Positions 44,043 to 52,890 are shown, counted from the first letter of the stretch. The stretch is DNA of 64,000 nt from Haemophilus_A paraphrohaemolyticus_A (GCF_003253115.1 NZ_QEQF01000001.1:496001-560000); one strand, 5' to 3'. The notes: generated from the letters alone by a model not told the origin. Made by a program: numbers and translations.

Positions 44043-44103
44043 CTATATGATCTAGGGTAATAACAAGTTGAGGTTGGTTGATTAATTTCTTCGTTAATTG
44101 CTA

Positions 44104-44276
44104 CTGCCAAATCTCCCCTTCCCCTCTTTACTAAAGAGGGGTATTGTTATAGCAAAATTAGATTTTCACGTCCAACATCAACATTGCAAAAATTGAGAAT
44201 ATAAATAAGCCAACAACTATCAATTCATTAAAGAATTTCCCCTCTTTAGCAAAGAGGAAGAGGGGAGATTTGGCAG
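44104..44276. repeat. MITE-like inverted-repeat element upstream of gloB
   Basis: The left terminal repeat 44104-44141 (starts CTGCCAAATCTCCCC, ends CTAAAGAGGGG) and right repeat 44239-44276 (starts CCCCTCTTTAGCAAAGAGG, ends GGAGATTTGGCAG) are near-perfect inverted copies of 38 bp, around about 97 bp of AT-rich DNA with no reading frame. Weaker CTTCGTT/AACGAAG pairing extends the symmetry to 44089-44290. It ends 37 bp before the gloB start. Confidence 0.7.
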
Positions 44277-44313
44277 AAGATAAAACGAAGAGAGTAAAAT
44301 ATAAAGGAAAAAT

Positions 44314-45021
44314 ATGCTAAACATTATCCCCATCCCCGTTCTGGCGGATAACTATATCTGGGTTATAGTCCAAGAGAACCAAGCTATTATTGTTGATCCT
44401 TCCGAAGCTAAACCTGCATTAGATTATCTTGCAAAACATTCGCTAAATTTAACCGCAATTTTACTCACACATCATCATCACGATCACGTGGGCGGCGTAA
44501 ATGGAATCAAACAACATTATCCAAACATCCCTGTGTATGGACCTGCTGAATGCCAAGAATGGACAACTGAGATTGTGGAGCCCGAAACGCATTTGACATT
44601 GTTTGGCTATGATATTCGTGTGATTGAAAGTGCAGGGCATACCGAACAGCACATCAGCTATCTGTTTGGCAAAGAATATCTCTTCTGTGGCGATGCATTA
44701 TTCTCAGCAGGTTGCGGGCGAGTTTTCACAGGCGATTATCAAGCCGAATTTGATGCACTACAACGCTTTAAAGCCTTACCAAGTTTTGTTGAAATTTTCC
44801 CTGCTCACGAATATACAGCAAGTAATTTAAAATTTGCTGAAACGGTGATGAAGCCGAACTGTGCTTTCTTTGAATATCAAGAATTAGCGTTAATGAAACG
44901 TAAACAACATCGTCCAACTTTGCCAACAACGCTTGAAAAAGAACTGGTAATTAACCCATTTTTAAGAGCAGAAACGTTGGAAGAGTTTATTGAGTTGCGG
45001 AAGCAGAAAGATAATTTTTAG
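44314..45021 (+). CDS. gloB: Hydroxyacylglutathione hydrolase (glyoxalase II)
   Basis: Hydrolyses S-lactoylglutathione to lactate and glutathione in methylglyoxal detoxification. 235 residues (E. coli 251). Metallo-beta-lactamase fold with metal motif LTHHHHDHVGG near 50-60, further ligands in ESAGHTEQHISY (about 109) and FCGDALFSAGCGRVF (about 129), and HEYT near 167. RBS AAAGGAAA. A repeat element occupies its upstream region. Confidence 0.95.
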   Translation: MLNIIPIPVLADNYIWVIVQENQAIIVDPSEAKPALDYLAKHSLNLTAILLTHHHHDHVGGVNGIKQHYPNIPVYGPAECQEWTTEIVEPETHLTLFGYDIRVIESAGHTEQHISYLFGKEYLFCGDALFSAGCGRVFTGDYQAEFDALQRFKALPSFVEIFPAHEYTASNLKFAETVMKPNCAFFEYQELALMKRKQHRPTLPTTLEKELVINPFLRAETLEEFIELRKQKDNF

Positions 45022-45090
45022 GTATTTTTCCTAAAAAATGCTAGGATAACAGAATAAACAATCAGTAAAAACAATCAAAAACGAAAATAT

Positions 45091-46017
45091 ATGAAAGACA
45101 CCCTACGTATTGCAACCCGCCAAAGCCCGTTGGCACTTTGGCAGGCAAATTTTGTTAAAGCAGAATTAGAAAAACATTTCCCAGAATTAAGTGTCGAATT
45201 GGTCACGATGGTGACTAAGGGCGACATTATTTTAGATACGCCATTGGCAAAAATTGGTGGTAAAGGCTTGTTTGTGAAAGAGCTAGAACTTGCCTTGTTA
45301 GAAAATAGAGCAGACATCGCCGTGCATTCAATGAAAGATGTGCCGATGAGTTTTCCTGAAGGCTTAGGCTTAGCGGTGATTTGTGAGCGTGAAGATCCGC
45401 GCGATGCTTTTGTTTCTAACCGCTATGCAAATTTAGATGAATTGCCTGAAGGTGCAGTTGTAGGTACTTCAAGCTTGCGTCGTCAATGTCAATTGATGGC
45501 GAAATATCCGCATCTCACCGTGAAATCCTTGCGTGGTAATGTGGGCACACGTTTAAGCAAGTTAGACAATGGCGAATATGATGCGATTATTTTGGCTTCG
45601 GCAGGCTTAATCCGTTTGGGAATGCCTGAACGTATTAAAAGTTTTATCTCTGTTGATCAATCGTTGCCAGCAGCGGGGCAAGGTGCGGTGGGAATTGAGA
45701 CCCGCATCAATGATGAACGCATATTGAACTACCTTGCAAAATTAAACCACGAAACGACCGCTTGTTGTGTGAAGGCCGAACGTGCAATGAACACTCGCTT
45801 GCAAGGTGGTTGCCAAGTGCCAATCGGTGGTTTTGCGACCATTAAAAATGGCGAAGTTACTTTGAATGCTTTAGTTGGAGCATTAGATGGTTCGAGCATT
45901 ATTCGAGCTGCTGGCAAAGCCCCTGTGAGTCAAGCGGAAGAGCTTGGTGTGAAAATCGCTGAGCAGCTACTTGCACAAGGTGCGGATAGAATTCTGGCTA
46001 AAGTTTACGCTGAATAA
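45091..46017 (+). CDS. hemC: Porphobilinogen deaminase (hydroxymethylbilane synthase)
   Basis: Condenses four porphobilinogen units to hydroxymethylbilane in haem synthesis. 308 residues. N-terminal LRIATRQSPLALWQANFVK, VHSMKDVP near 80, GTSSLRRQCQL near 128, and the dipyrromethane-cofactor cysteine in LQGGCQVPIGGFA near 242. It heads hemC-hemD-hemX-hemY, with only three bases to hemD. Confidence 0.97.
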   Translation: MKDTLRIATRQSPLALWQANFVKAELEKHFPELSVELVTMVTKGDIILDTPLAKIGGKGLFVKELELALLENRADIAVHSMKDVPMSFPEGLGLAVICEREDPRDAFVSNRYANLDELPEGAVVGTSSLRRQCQLMAKYPHLTVKSLRGNVGTRLSKLDNGEYDAIILASAGLIRLGMPERIKSFISVDQSLPAAGQGAVGIETRINDERILNYLAKLNHETTACCVKAERAMNTRLQGGCQVPIGGFATIKNGEVTLNALVGALDGSSIIRAAGKAPVSQAEELGVKIAEQLLAQGADRILAKVYAE

Positions 46018-46020
46018 TTT

Positions 46021-46776
46021 ATGAATGTATTAGTTACTCGCCCCGACGCACGTGGGCAAGAGTTGGTAGAGTTACTCAACCAACAGCAGATTTTCGCTTT
46101 GCATCAACCGCTTTTTACGCTAGAAGCGGGGAGAGAATTGCCAATTTTACCTTCGCTTTTTTCACAGTTGAATGCTGGCGATTATGTCTTTGCGGTGTCG
46201 AAAAATGCGATTGATTTTGCGTGTAATACGCTGGCTGAAACAGGTTTTAAATTCCGGCGTGATCTGCAATATTTCTCTGTTGGGATACGAACTGCCAGTT
46301 ATTTTGCTGAAAAATCAGAACAAGCGGTCAAATTTCCTATCCATTTTGAAAATAGCGAAGGCGTGTTAGAGCTGCCAGAAATGCAAGCACTCAAAGGAAA
46401 AAATCTAGTGATTTTGCGTGCGGATAGCGGACGAGAATTATTGGCTCAAGAAGCGGTAAAACGTGGGGCAATGGTACAGAATGTGGAGTGTTATCGTCGC
46501 GTGCTGATTTCCGACCAACTTGCTGAGAAAATCAGTCTTGCGAAACGTTCGGGCATTGATACCATTGTGATTACAAGCGGTGAGATTTTAGCGACCTTAG
46601 TAGAGTTGACCGCTAGTGAAGATCAATCTTGGCTGTTTGAGTGCCAAGTTGCGGTAGTGGGCGAGCGAATTGCGACTTTAGCCAAGCAATATGGCTGGGA
46701 ACGTGATAAGATCATTGTGTCGCAAAAAGCAGATAATCAAACTTTATTAGATGTATTAGTAAATAATAAGCGATAA
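46021..46776 (+). CDS. hemD: Uroporphyrinogen-III synthase
   Basis: Closes hydroxymethylbilane to uroporphyrinogen III with inversion of ring D. 251 residues, poorly conserved in sequence as usual for HemD, but N-terminal MNVLVTRPDARGQELVELL, GDYVFAVSKNAIDF near 56 and TIVITSGEILATLVEL near 180 fit the family. Position between hemC and hemX confirms it. Confidence 0.94.
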   Translation: MNVLVTRPDARGQELVELLNQQQIFALHQPLFTLEAGRELPILPSLFSQLNAGDYVFAVSKNAIDFACNTLAETGFKFRRDLQYFSVGIRTASYFAEKSEQAVKFPIHFENSEGVLELPEMQALKGKNLVILRADSGRELLAQEAVKRGAMVQNVECYRRVLISDQLAEKISLAKRSGIDTIVITSGEILATLVELTASEDQSWLFECQVAVVGERIATLAKQYGWERDKIIVSQKADNQTLLDVLVNNKR

Positions 46777-46805
46777 CGGTTTCGTTTTCGTAAGAAGAGG
46801 TGATT

Positions 46806-48089
46806 ATGTCAGAGAAAAATACGCCAAATGCAGAAGAAACGCTAGAACAAGCGGTCGAATCTTCAGAAAAATTTGCAGAGAATTTAGCCTCTGCAGGCGT
46901 GACGTCTGAAAAAATTATAGTGAAAAAAGGCGGCACAGTAATAGGCTTATTAGCTTTATTGGTTTCATTAGCTGTGGGTGGGGCAGGTTATTATTTTGGC
47001 TCTGAAAAATTATCTGAGGTGAATACTCAACTTCAGGCTTTAACTAAAGTAGCCAGTGCCGAAAATACATCACAAGCGGTTGATTTTTCAAAAGAAAAAG
47101 CAGAATTAGCGGAACTTTCAAGCAGCTATGCAAAAGCTCAGGATCGAATTGCTCAACTTGAAAAAGAACAGGTGGCTTATACTAACCAAATTTCGGCTTT
47201 GCAGTTGCAAATTGAAAAGGTTAATTTGCCACAAGCAGACTCAAGTGCGTGGTTACTTTCAGATGCGAATTTTTTATTAAATAGCGCATTACGTAAACTG
47301 AAGATTGATACTGATGTTGATACCGCTCAGAGTTTGTTAGAAGAAGCGGATACGGTGTTGAGTAAGGTAACAAACCCACAATTAACTGCTCAGGTATCAC
47401 TTGTGCGTAGTGCGATTCAAGCCGATTTAACCAACCTGAAAAATCTTAATCAAGTTGATCAAAACGATCTGATGCAACGTTTAACCTCGTTGGCAAACAG
47501 TTTAGATGACTTGCCAATGTTAGATAATGGCATGGTTGAAGTGGCTCAACCTTCGGGTGAAGTAAGTGATTCAATTGATGATTGGCAGCAAAATTTAGAA
47601 AAAACAGCTAACTCATTCTTAGATCATTTCATTCGCGTCAGCGATAAGAATAAAAATGAAGACAAAGGCTTTATTGCTCCAAATCAAGAAGTGTATTTGC
47701 GTGAAAATATTCGCTTACGTTTGCAATTAGCAATCTTAGCGATTCCTCGTCAGCAAAATGCACTTTATGATAAATCATTAGAGGCTGTAGGCACTTGGAT
47801 TCGTAGCTATTTTGATACGCAAAACGAGAATGTGAAAAACTTCTTAAAAACCTTAGATGAGTTAAGTGAGCAATCAATTTATATTGATGTGCCAGAAAAA
47901 TTACAGAGTTCGAGCATGCTTAATGATATTTTACGCAAAGAACCTGTAAAGCTGGATAAAATTGAAATAAAAGAAGAAAAAGAGCTTGTTGAACCTTCCG
48001 CAAAAGAAGAGACTAAAGCCGAAGATCCAAAGGAAACATCTGAAAAATCAGATGCAGAACCTGTTAAGCAAGATACTCAAGCACAATAA
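46806..48089 (+). CDS. hemX: HemX-family membrane protein
   Basis: Inner-membrane protein of the HemX family, always near haem genes; often labelled uroporphyrinogen methyltransferase, but it lacks that enzyme's SAM motifs, so the function is open. I use the ATG at 46806 (AGAGG upstream); 427 residues. One membrane helix at about 45-66 (GTVIGLLALLVSLAVGGAGYYF), a periplasmic coiled coil (about 70-145), a helical C-terminal domain and an acidic, lysine/glutamate-rich tail. It lies 29 bp after hemD and 9 bp before hemY. Confidence 0.92.
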   Translation: MSEKNTPNAEETLEQAVESSEKFAENLASAGVTSEKIIVKKGGTVIGLLALLVSLAVGGAGYYFGSEKLSEVNTQLQALTKVASAENTSQAVDFSKEKAELAELSSSYAKAQDRIAQLEKEQVAYTNQISALQLQIEKVNLPQADSSAWLLSDANFLLNSALRKLKIDTDVDTAQSLLEEADTVLSKVTNPQLTAQVSLVRSAIQADLTNLKNLNQVDQNDLMQRLTSLANSLDDLPMLDNGMVEVAQPSGEVSDSIDDWQQNLEKTANSFLDHFIRVSDKNKNEDKGFIAPNQEVYLRENIRLRLQLAILAIPRQQNALYDKSLEAVGTWIRSYFDTQNENVKNFLKTLDELSEQSIYIDVPEKLQSSSMLNDILRKEPVKLDKIEIKEEKELVEPSAKEETKAEDPKETSEKSDAEPVKQDTQAQ

Positions 48090-48098
48090 GGAGTAGCT

Positions 48099-49319
48099 AT
48101 GTTTCGTGTTCTCTTTTTAATGTTATTAGTGCTTGCGGCTTTAGTGGCTGGTCCTTATTTAGCTGGGCAGCAAGGTTATGTGCGTATTGAAACTGATACC
48201 AAAATTATCGAGATGAGTATTGTCACCTTAGTACTTTTCTTTGCGGCTGCAATGGCATTGCTTTATGGCACTGAATGGCTTGTTCGCCGATTCTGCCACT
48301 TAAGCAAAGGTTCGTACGATTGGTTTTTTTATCGTAAACAAAAACGAGCTCAACAAGAAACTTTGGAAGGTTTAATGCAAATGAGCGAAGGCAATTATTC
48401 CAAAGCAGAGAAACTGTTTAGCAAAAATGCAAAATATGCGAATGAGCCAATCATCAATTTAATCAAAGCAGCTGAAGCTGCACAACAACGTGGCGATGAT
48501 TTAGAAGCGAATAAATATTTAATTGAAGCCAGTAAAATTGGTGGAGAAAATAATGTCGCTGTAGAATTAGCTCGTGCGAAAATTCTCGTGCAACAAGGTA
48601 AATTACCAGCAGCACGTACTGCCATTGATAGCTTATTAGAGCTTACCTCAAACAATACAGAGGTGTTACGCTTAGCAATTCGCATTTACCAAGATTCAAA
48701 AGCCTATGTAGCGTTAGATAAAATCTTGGAAAGCATCGGGCAACGCAGTTTCTTACCTTGCGAAGAATATGAAGCCCTTGAACATTTCGTAGATGATGGT
48801 TTACTCGATGAAGTGATGAACGAAAAAGGGCAGGAAGGCTTACTCAGCTGGTGGGAAGGGCAACCTAGCCGCCGCCGTAAATCTGTTTATGCACGTGTAG
48901 GCTTGATCAAACGCTTAATCGATAGCGAAGATCACGAATCAGCCCAAGAACTTGCCTTCGAAACACTCAAAAAATATGAAGATGAGCAACTTGGTAACTT
49001 ATTCGAGCAATTAACTCGCTTACAAATTGATGAAGGGGCGAAATTGATTAAATTATTGGTGAAACGAATGGCAAAAGCTGATGTGCATTACACCGATGAT
49101 TATGGCAGAGCGTTAGGTTACATTTATGCCCGTGAAGGCGATTTTGCTCGTGCAAAAGGTTATTTTGCAGACTTATTGGAACACCAAGAATGTATCGCAA
49201 ACGATCGTATTATGGCGTTATACGTTGCTGAACAAGTAGGCGACACTGAACTTGCCGAGAAAATCCGTCAAATTAACTTGAAGAAAGTGAATATTGCGGA
49301 GAAGGTAGAGAGTGAATAG
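48099..49319 (+). CDS. hemY: HemY, TPR-containing membrane protein of haem metabolism
   Basis: Inner-membrane protein with two N-terminal helices (about 4-22 and 42-62) and a cytoplasmic TPR-like helical domain (about 85-400), with repeats such as GNYSKAEKLFSKNAKYANEP. Its role in late haem synthesis is not biochemically settled; it is unrelated to the Bacillus oxidase of the same name. 406 residues (E. coli 398). Last gene of hemCDXY, followed by a terminator. Confidence 0.94.
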   Translation: MFRVLFLMLLVLAALVAGPYLAGQQGYVRIETDTKIIEMSIVTLVLFFAAAMALLYGTEWLVRRFCHLSKGSYDWFFYRKQKRAQQETLEGLMQMSEGNYSKAEKLFSKNAKYANEPIINLIKAAEAAQQRGDDLEANKYLIEASKIGGENNVAVELARAKILVQQGKLPAARTAIDSLLELTSNNTEVLRLAIRIYQDSKAYVALDKILESIGQRSFLPCEEYEALEHFVDDGLLDEVMNEKGQEGLLSWWEGQPSRRRKSVYARVGLIKRLIDSEDHESAQELAFETLKKYEDEQLGNLFEQLTRLQIDEGAKLIKLLVKRMAKADVHYTDDYGRALGYIYAREGDFARAKGYFADLLEHQECIANDRIMALYVAEQVGDTELAEKIRQINLKKVNIAEKVESE

Positions 49320-49365
49320 CAAACTTATTTAGCTATCGCTAATAAGTTACTCAACCTGACAATTT

Positions 49366-49421
49366 AATCTGCATCTCAACAATTGAAATTAGATAAGCAA
49401 TTGATTGAGATGCAGATTTTT
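49366..49421 (+). terminator. Long hairpin terminator after hemY
   Basis: AATCTGCATCTCAA (49366-49379) and the complementary 49405-49418, extended by CAATT/AATTG, form a stem of about 19 bp with a bulge and a T-run. The outer bases AATCTGCATCT are the same as in the terminator at 816-870. A smaller AACTTATT/AATAAGTT hairpin lies at 49322-49349. Confidence 0.82.
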
Positions 49422-49557
49422 ATTTATTAGTATTATGAAAAATTAAAGTAGGGTCGTTTTTTTCAGAGATCAGACCGCTTTCTTTATTATTTTGGGCAAA
49501 AATAGATTAAAATCGCCAAATTCCAATTATATAGAAATTAACGAAAAAGGAGATTTT

Positions 49558-50427
49558 ATGTTATTTCTTATTCTCGCCGTATTTTGTAGTGTTGCGGTTT
49601 CTGTGCTATTAAAAGTGGCTCGCTCTAAGCAAATTATGATTGAACAGGCAATTGCCTTTAACTACGTGACAGCAATTTCACTTTGCTATTTCTTACTTCA
49701 ACCTGATTTCAAAGGCTTAGGCTTTACGGAATTTTTCCTTGAAAGCGAAGCGCAACCTATTTTCCTTTCACTGGGTATTTTATTGCCATCTGTGTTTGTG
49801 TTTATGTCTAAAGCAGTGGAATATGCAGGGATCGTCCGTGCAGATGCCGCACAGCGTTTGGCATTATTCCTACAAATTATCGCCGCTATTTTCCTCTTTA
49901 ATGAACAACTAAGTCATTTACGTATTGTTGGTGTAGTAATTGCTTTCCTTGCTTTATTCTACTTACTTTCTAAACCAACTAAAGAGATAGGAAATGCAGG
50001 CAAAGCTGTGCTTTTCTTAGGATTGGTTTGGCTTGGCTACGGCACAATCGGTATTTTATTCAAACAGATCTCGAAAATGGGCGGTGCATTCCCTACCACG
50101 CTCTTTATCTCGTTTGTACTCGCAGGCACGATTATGTTTATCTACCTCATGTTTAAACGCACGCAATGGAACGTACCAAGTTTTTTAGGCGGCATTTTGT
50201 TAGGCGTGTTGAATTTCTTTAACATCCTTTTCTACATCAAAGCGCATCAACATATGAGCGACAACCCAACCATCGTATTTGCGGGGATGGATCTTGGGGT
50301 AATCTGCTTAGGCGCACTCACTGGGGCGTTTATCTTTAAAGAGAAAATTAGCAAACTAAATGCAGTTGGTATTGGCTTAGGCGTGATTTCGATTTTGTGT
50401 ATGTACGCAGAGAAATTGTTTGGTTAA
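49558..50427 (+). CDS. EamA/DMT-family inner-membrane transporter
   Basis: Predicted ten-helix drug/metabolite-type permease of 289 residues; substrate unknown. I start it at the ATG at 49558, which has AAAGGAG upstream and opens directly into the first helix (MLFLILAVFCSVAVSVLLKVA); the frame is open to 49492 but the extra residues are polar. Two EamA repeats are visible, the second starting near 150 (AVLFLGLVWLGYGTIGILFKQ). It lies six bases before arcB; I recall the same neighbour pair in H. influenzae. Confidence 0.85.
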   Translation: MLFLILAVFCSVAVSVLLKVARSKQIMIEQAIAFNYVTAISLCYFLLQPDFKGLGFTEFFLESEAQPIFLSLGILLPSVFVFMSKAVEYAGIVRADAAQRLALFLQIIAAIFLFNEQLSHLRIVGVVIAFLALFYLLSKPTKEIGNAGKAVLFLGLVWLGYGTIGILFKQISKMGGAFPTTLFISFVLAGTIMFIYLMFKRTQWNVPSFLGGILLGVLNFFNILFYIKAHQHMSDNPTIVFAGMDLGVICLGALTGAFIFKEKISKLNAVGIGLGVISILCMYAEKLFG

Positions 50428-50433
50428 TAAAGA

Positions 50434-52269
50434 ATGAGGATCTTCAAAAAATGTAGTGAAAACTACGTAAACTGGGTTATCAAGCTTGGCAAAATCCGTT
50501 CAGCAATTTTGGGTTTTGTCGTTCTTGCTGTTTCGGCTATTTTGCTACAATTTTTTCTTGATTATCTATTTCTGGGTGAAGTACTCGCCATTGATATTCT
50601 TCGTTCGGTGCTCTTTGGGCTGATCTCAGCTCCTTTTGTGATCTATTTTTTCAACGTTATCGTGGAAAAATTAGAAAAATCACGGATTAAATTAGAACAA
50701 AATGTGTTTGAATTAGGGCGTTTACGTGAGCAAGATTTTGTGCTGAATAAACGCCTTGAGAAGAATAGCCAAGATAAAACGCAGTTAATGGCAACCATTA
50801 GCCACGAGCTTCGCACACCGCTAAACGGCATCATTGGGCTTAGTCGCATTTTGCTGGATGGCGGATTGAACGCTGAGCAACAACGGGAATATCTGAAAAC
50901 GATTAATATGAGTGCAATGTCGCTGAGTAATATTTTTAGCGACATTATTGACCTTGAAAAAATCGACAGCAAGCGTATTAAGTTGTTTAACAGACCTGTC
51001 GAAATGATACGAATCATCCATGACATCAACCATTTTGCTCAGCTAATGGCAGGTAAAAAAGCAATTAAATTTGAGATGAATTATGAAAAAAATTTGCCCG
51101 AATTTATTCTGACCGACAACGCTCGTCTCAGCCAGATTCTTTGGAATTTGCTCAGCAATGCAGTGAAATTTACCCCTGAAGGTGGCTCAATTCGATTAAA
51201 CATTGAAAGCACCTCCCCCAAATATTTGCAATTTAGCGTGCAAGATACAGGCTTTGGTATTGCAACAAGTGAGCAAGAAAAAATCTTCCAGATGTTCTAT
51301 CAATCGGAAAATTCTAACGGACATAAAGCGCAAGGTAGCGGCATTGGCTTGGCAGTTTCAAAACAGATCGCTCAGTTAATGCAAGGCGATCTTACTGTTC
51401 AAAGTGAATTAGGCAAAGGTTCAACATTCACACTTACGATCAAAGCAGAAGAAGTGGTAAATGATCAGCAAATTCAAATTGCCAATTTAGGCTTAGAAGT
51501 CTTGCTAGTTGAAGATGTGGAAGTGAATGTAATTGTCGCGAAAACAATGCTTGAAAAATTTGGATGCAAAGTGGATGTCGCGATGACAGGTGCGGAAGCC
51601 TTCCAAAAATTTGAACACAATAGCTATGATTTGCTTCTGTTGGATATTCAACTGCCTGACACAACTGGCACGGCAATTGCTCAAGAATTACTTCGCCGCT
51701 ATAAAGCCGAAGAGATCGATTACTTACCACTGATGATCGCTTTAACTGCCAATATTATGCTGTCCAAAGGTGATTACCAGCAACAAGGAATGGATGATGT
51801 GCTTCGCAAGCCCCTTTCGTTAGAGGCGCTTTCCACTTGCTTAAACGAATATTTTGGCGATATGATTTTGCCAATTTCTACTGAAAATCCATCGCTTGCA
51901 GACGATCCTTATTTACCTTACAGCCCTCAAATGGTGCAGGAGCTGTTACGTGTAATGGGTAAGCAAGGTGTTTTAGTCAATCTTGCACTATTCGAGCAAT
52001 TGATGCCTGATTATTTACGAGAACTCGGCAAGAATTTTACCCGCTGGCAACAAGATAATTCACCAGAAAATCGTAAAAAAGTGGCAGATCAAGCCCATAA
52101 AATCAAAGGAGCATTTGCCTCTGTGGGGTTAAATCGCTTACAAGAGATTGCTCAGTTGGCACAGGCTGATGATGGGAAACATTGGGAAGGTCAGATTTCT
52201 AGTTGGATCTTGCAGATGCAAAATGAATGGAAAGTGGATCTAGCGAGCTTGAGAAATTTTATTTCCTAG
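50434..52269 (+). CDS. arcB: Aerobic respiration control sensor kinase ArcB (short form)
   Basis: Hybrid histidine kinase that senses the redox state of the quinone pool and phosphorylates ArcA. 611 residues against 778 in E. coli. Two membrane helices (about 23-44 and 54-75), a coiled linker (about 78-118), the kinase with histidine 124 in ISHELRTPLNG, N-box LWNLLSNAVKF near 237 and DTGFG near 271, a receiver with aspartate 404 (LLLLDIQLPD), and an HPt domain with histidine 555 in AHKIKGAF. The PAS domain and redox cysteines of the E. coli linker are missing, as in H. influenzae ArcB. The stop codon lies inside a REP-like hairpin. Confidence 0.94.
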   Translation: MRIFKKCSENYVNWVIKLGKIRSAILGFVVLAVSAILLQFFLDYLFLGEVLAIDILRSVLFGLISAPFVIYFFNVIVEKLEKSRIKLEQNVFELGRLREQDFVLNKRLEKNSQDKTQLMATISHELRTPLNGIIGLSRILLDGGLNAEQQREYLKTINMSAMSLSNIFSDIIDLEKIDSKRIKLFNRPVEMIRIIHDINHFAQLMAGKKAIKFEMNYEKNLPEFILTDNARLSQILWNLLSNAVKFTPEGGSIRLNIESTSPKYLQFSVQDTGFGIATSEQEKIFQMFYQSENSNGHKAQGSGIGLAVSKQIAQLMQGDLTVQSELGKGSTFTLTIKAEEVVNDQQIQIANLGLEVLLVEDVEVNVIVAKTMLEKFGCKVDVAMTGAEAFQKFEHNSYDLLLLDIQLPDTTGTAIAQELLRRYKAEEIDYLPLMIALTANIMLSKGDYQQQGMDDVLRKPLSLEALSTCLNEYFGDMILPISTENPSLADDPYLPYSPQMVQELLRVMGKQGVLVNLALFEQLMPDYLRELGKNFTRWQQDNSPENRKKVADQAHKIKGAFASVGLNRLQEIAQLAQADDGKHWEGQISSWILQMQNEWKVDLASLRNFIS

Positions 52270-52311
52270 GGCTTTCGCTCTAGGTTACGCATAATTCAGC
52301 CCCTTTGGGTT
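52265..52311 (+). repeat. REP-like hairpin element overlapping the arcB stop
   Basis: CCTAGGGC-TTTC-GCTCTAGG hairpin, linker TTACGCATAATTC, then AGCCCC/GGGTT hairpin. Order and linker match the minus-strand reading of the element at 19814-19863. The TAG in CCTAG (52267-52269) is the arcB stop codon. Confidence 0.72.
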
Positions 52312-52327
52312 GTATATTAGAGGGAAT

Positions 52328-52816
52328 ATGAAAACCAGTATTATTGTTGCACGAACCTTAAACCACGTTATTGGTAAAGATAACGCAATGCCATGGCATC
52401 TGCCTGTTGATTTAGCTTGGTTTCGCCAAAACACAGTGGATAAGCCCGTTATTATGGGGCGAAAAACTTACGAATCTATCGGAAGATTACTGCCTAAACG
52501 CTCGAATATAATTCTTTCTCGTTCAGGCTTTGAAATTGAAGGGGCCTATTCTGCTGCTAATCTTGAACAAGCGGTGGAATTAGCCAAAACATTTGCCAAT
52601 GTAGATGAAATTATGATTATTGGTGGTGGTGAATTATTCAAACAAGCGTTACCGCTAGCGGATACGCTCTATCTAACCGAAATTCAAGCCAATATTAAAG
52701 GTGATACATTCTTTGAATTTGATGAAGAGAATTGGGCATTACAATCACAACAATATTCAGACATTGATGAGCAAAATCCATATCAATGTCGGTTTATGGT
52801 GTGGAAAAGAAAATAA
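52328..52816 (+). CDS. folA: Dihydrofolate reductase
   Basis: NADPH-dependent reduction of dihydrofolate; the trimethoprim target. I use the ATG at 52328 (AGAGGGA upstream), giving 162 residues starting MKTSIIVARTLNHVIGKDNAMPWHLPVDLAWFR, very close to the E. coli enzyme (159). The substrate aspartate lies in HLPVDLAWF (about residue 29), and IMGRKTYESIGR near 45 and IMIIGGGELFKQAL near 97 are the cofactor motifs. A convergent-gene terminator follows. Confidence 0.96.
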   Translation: MKTSIIVARTLNHVIGKDNAMPWHLPVDLAWFRQNTVDKPVIMGRKTYESIGRLLPKRSNIILSRSGFEIEGAYSAANLEQAVELAKTFANVDEIMIIGGGELFKQALPLADTLYLTEIQANIKGDTFFEFDEENWALQSQQYSDIDEQNPYQCRFMVWKRK

Positions 52817-52819
52817 AGG

Positions 52820-52836
52820 GACATAGTAAACAAAAG
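52820..52836 (+). repeat. Variant copy of the ACATAGTAGACAAAA motif
   Basis: GACATAGTAAACAAAAG (one base different) between convergent folA and tcdA. Its AAAAG begins the hairpin at 52832-52875. Confidence 0.5.
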
Positions 52837-52875
52837 AGTTGTTGATGATTTGTTATAATCTTCCCCAACTCTTTT
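52832..52875. terminator. Hairpin between folA and tcdA
   Basis: AAAAGAGTTG (52832-52841) and CAACTCTTTT (52866-52875) form a 10-bp stem usable in both directions. Confidence 0.7.
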
Positions 52876-52890
52876 AGTTAAAAAATCAAA

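Noticed and set aside
44043..44313. CRISPR-like array
   Set aside because: Only two inverted (not direct) repeats around a single core; no regularly spaced direct repeats and no cas genes.
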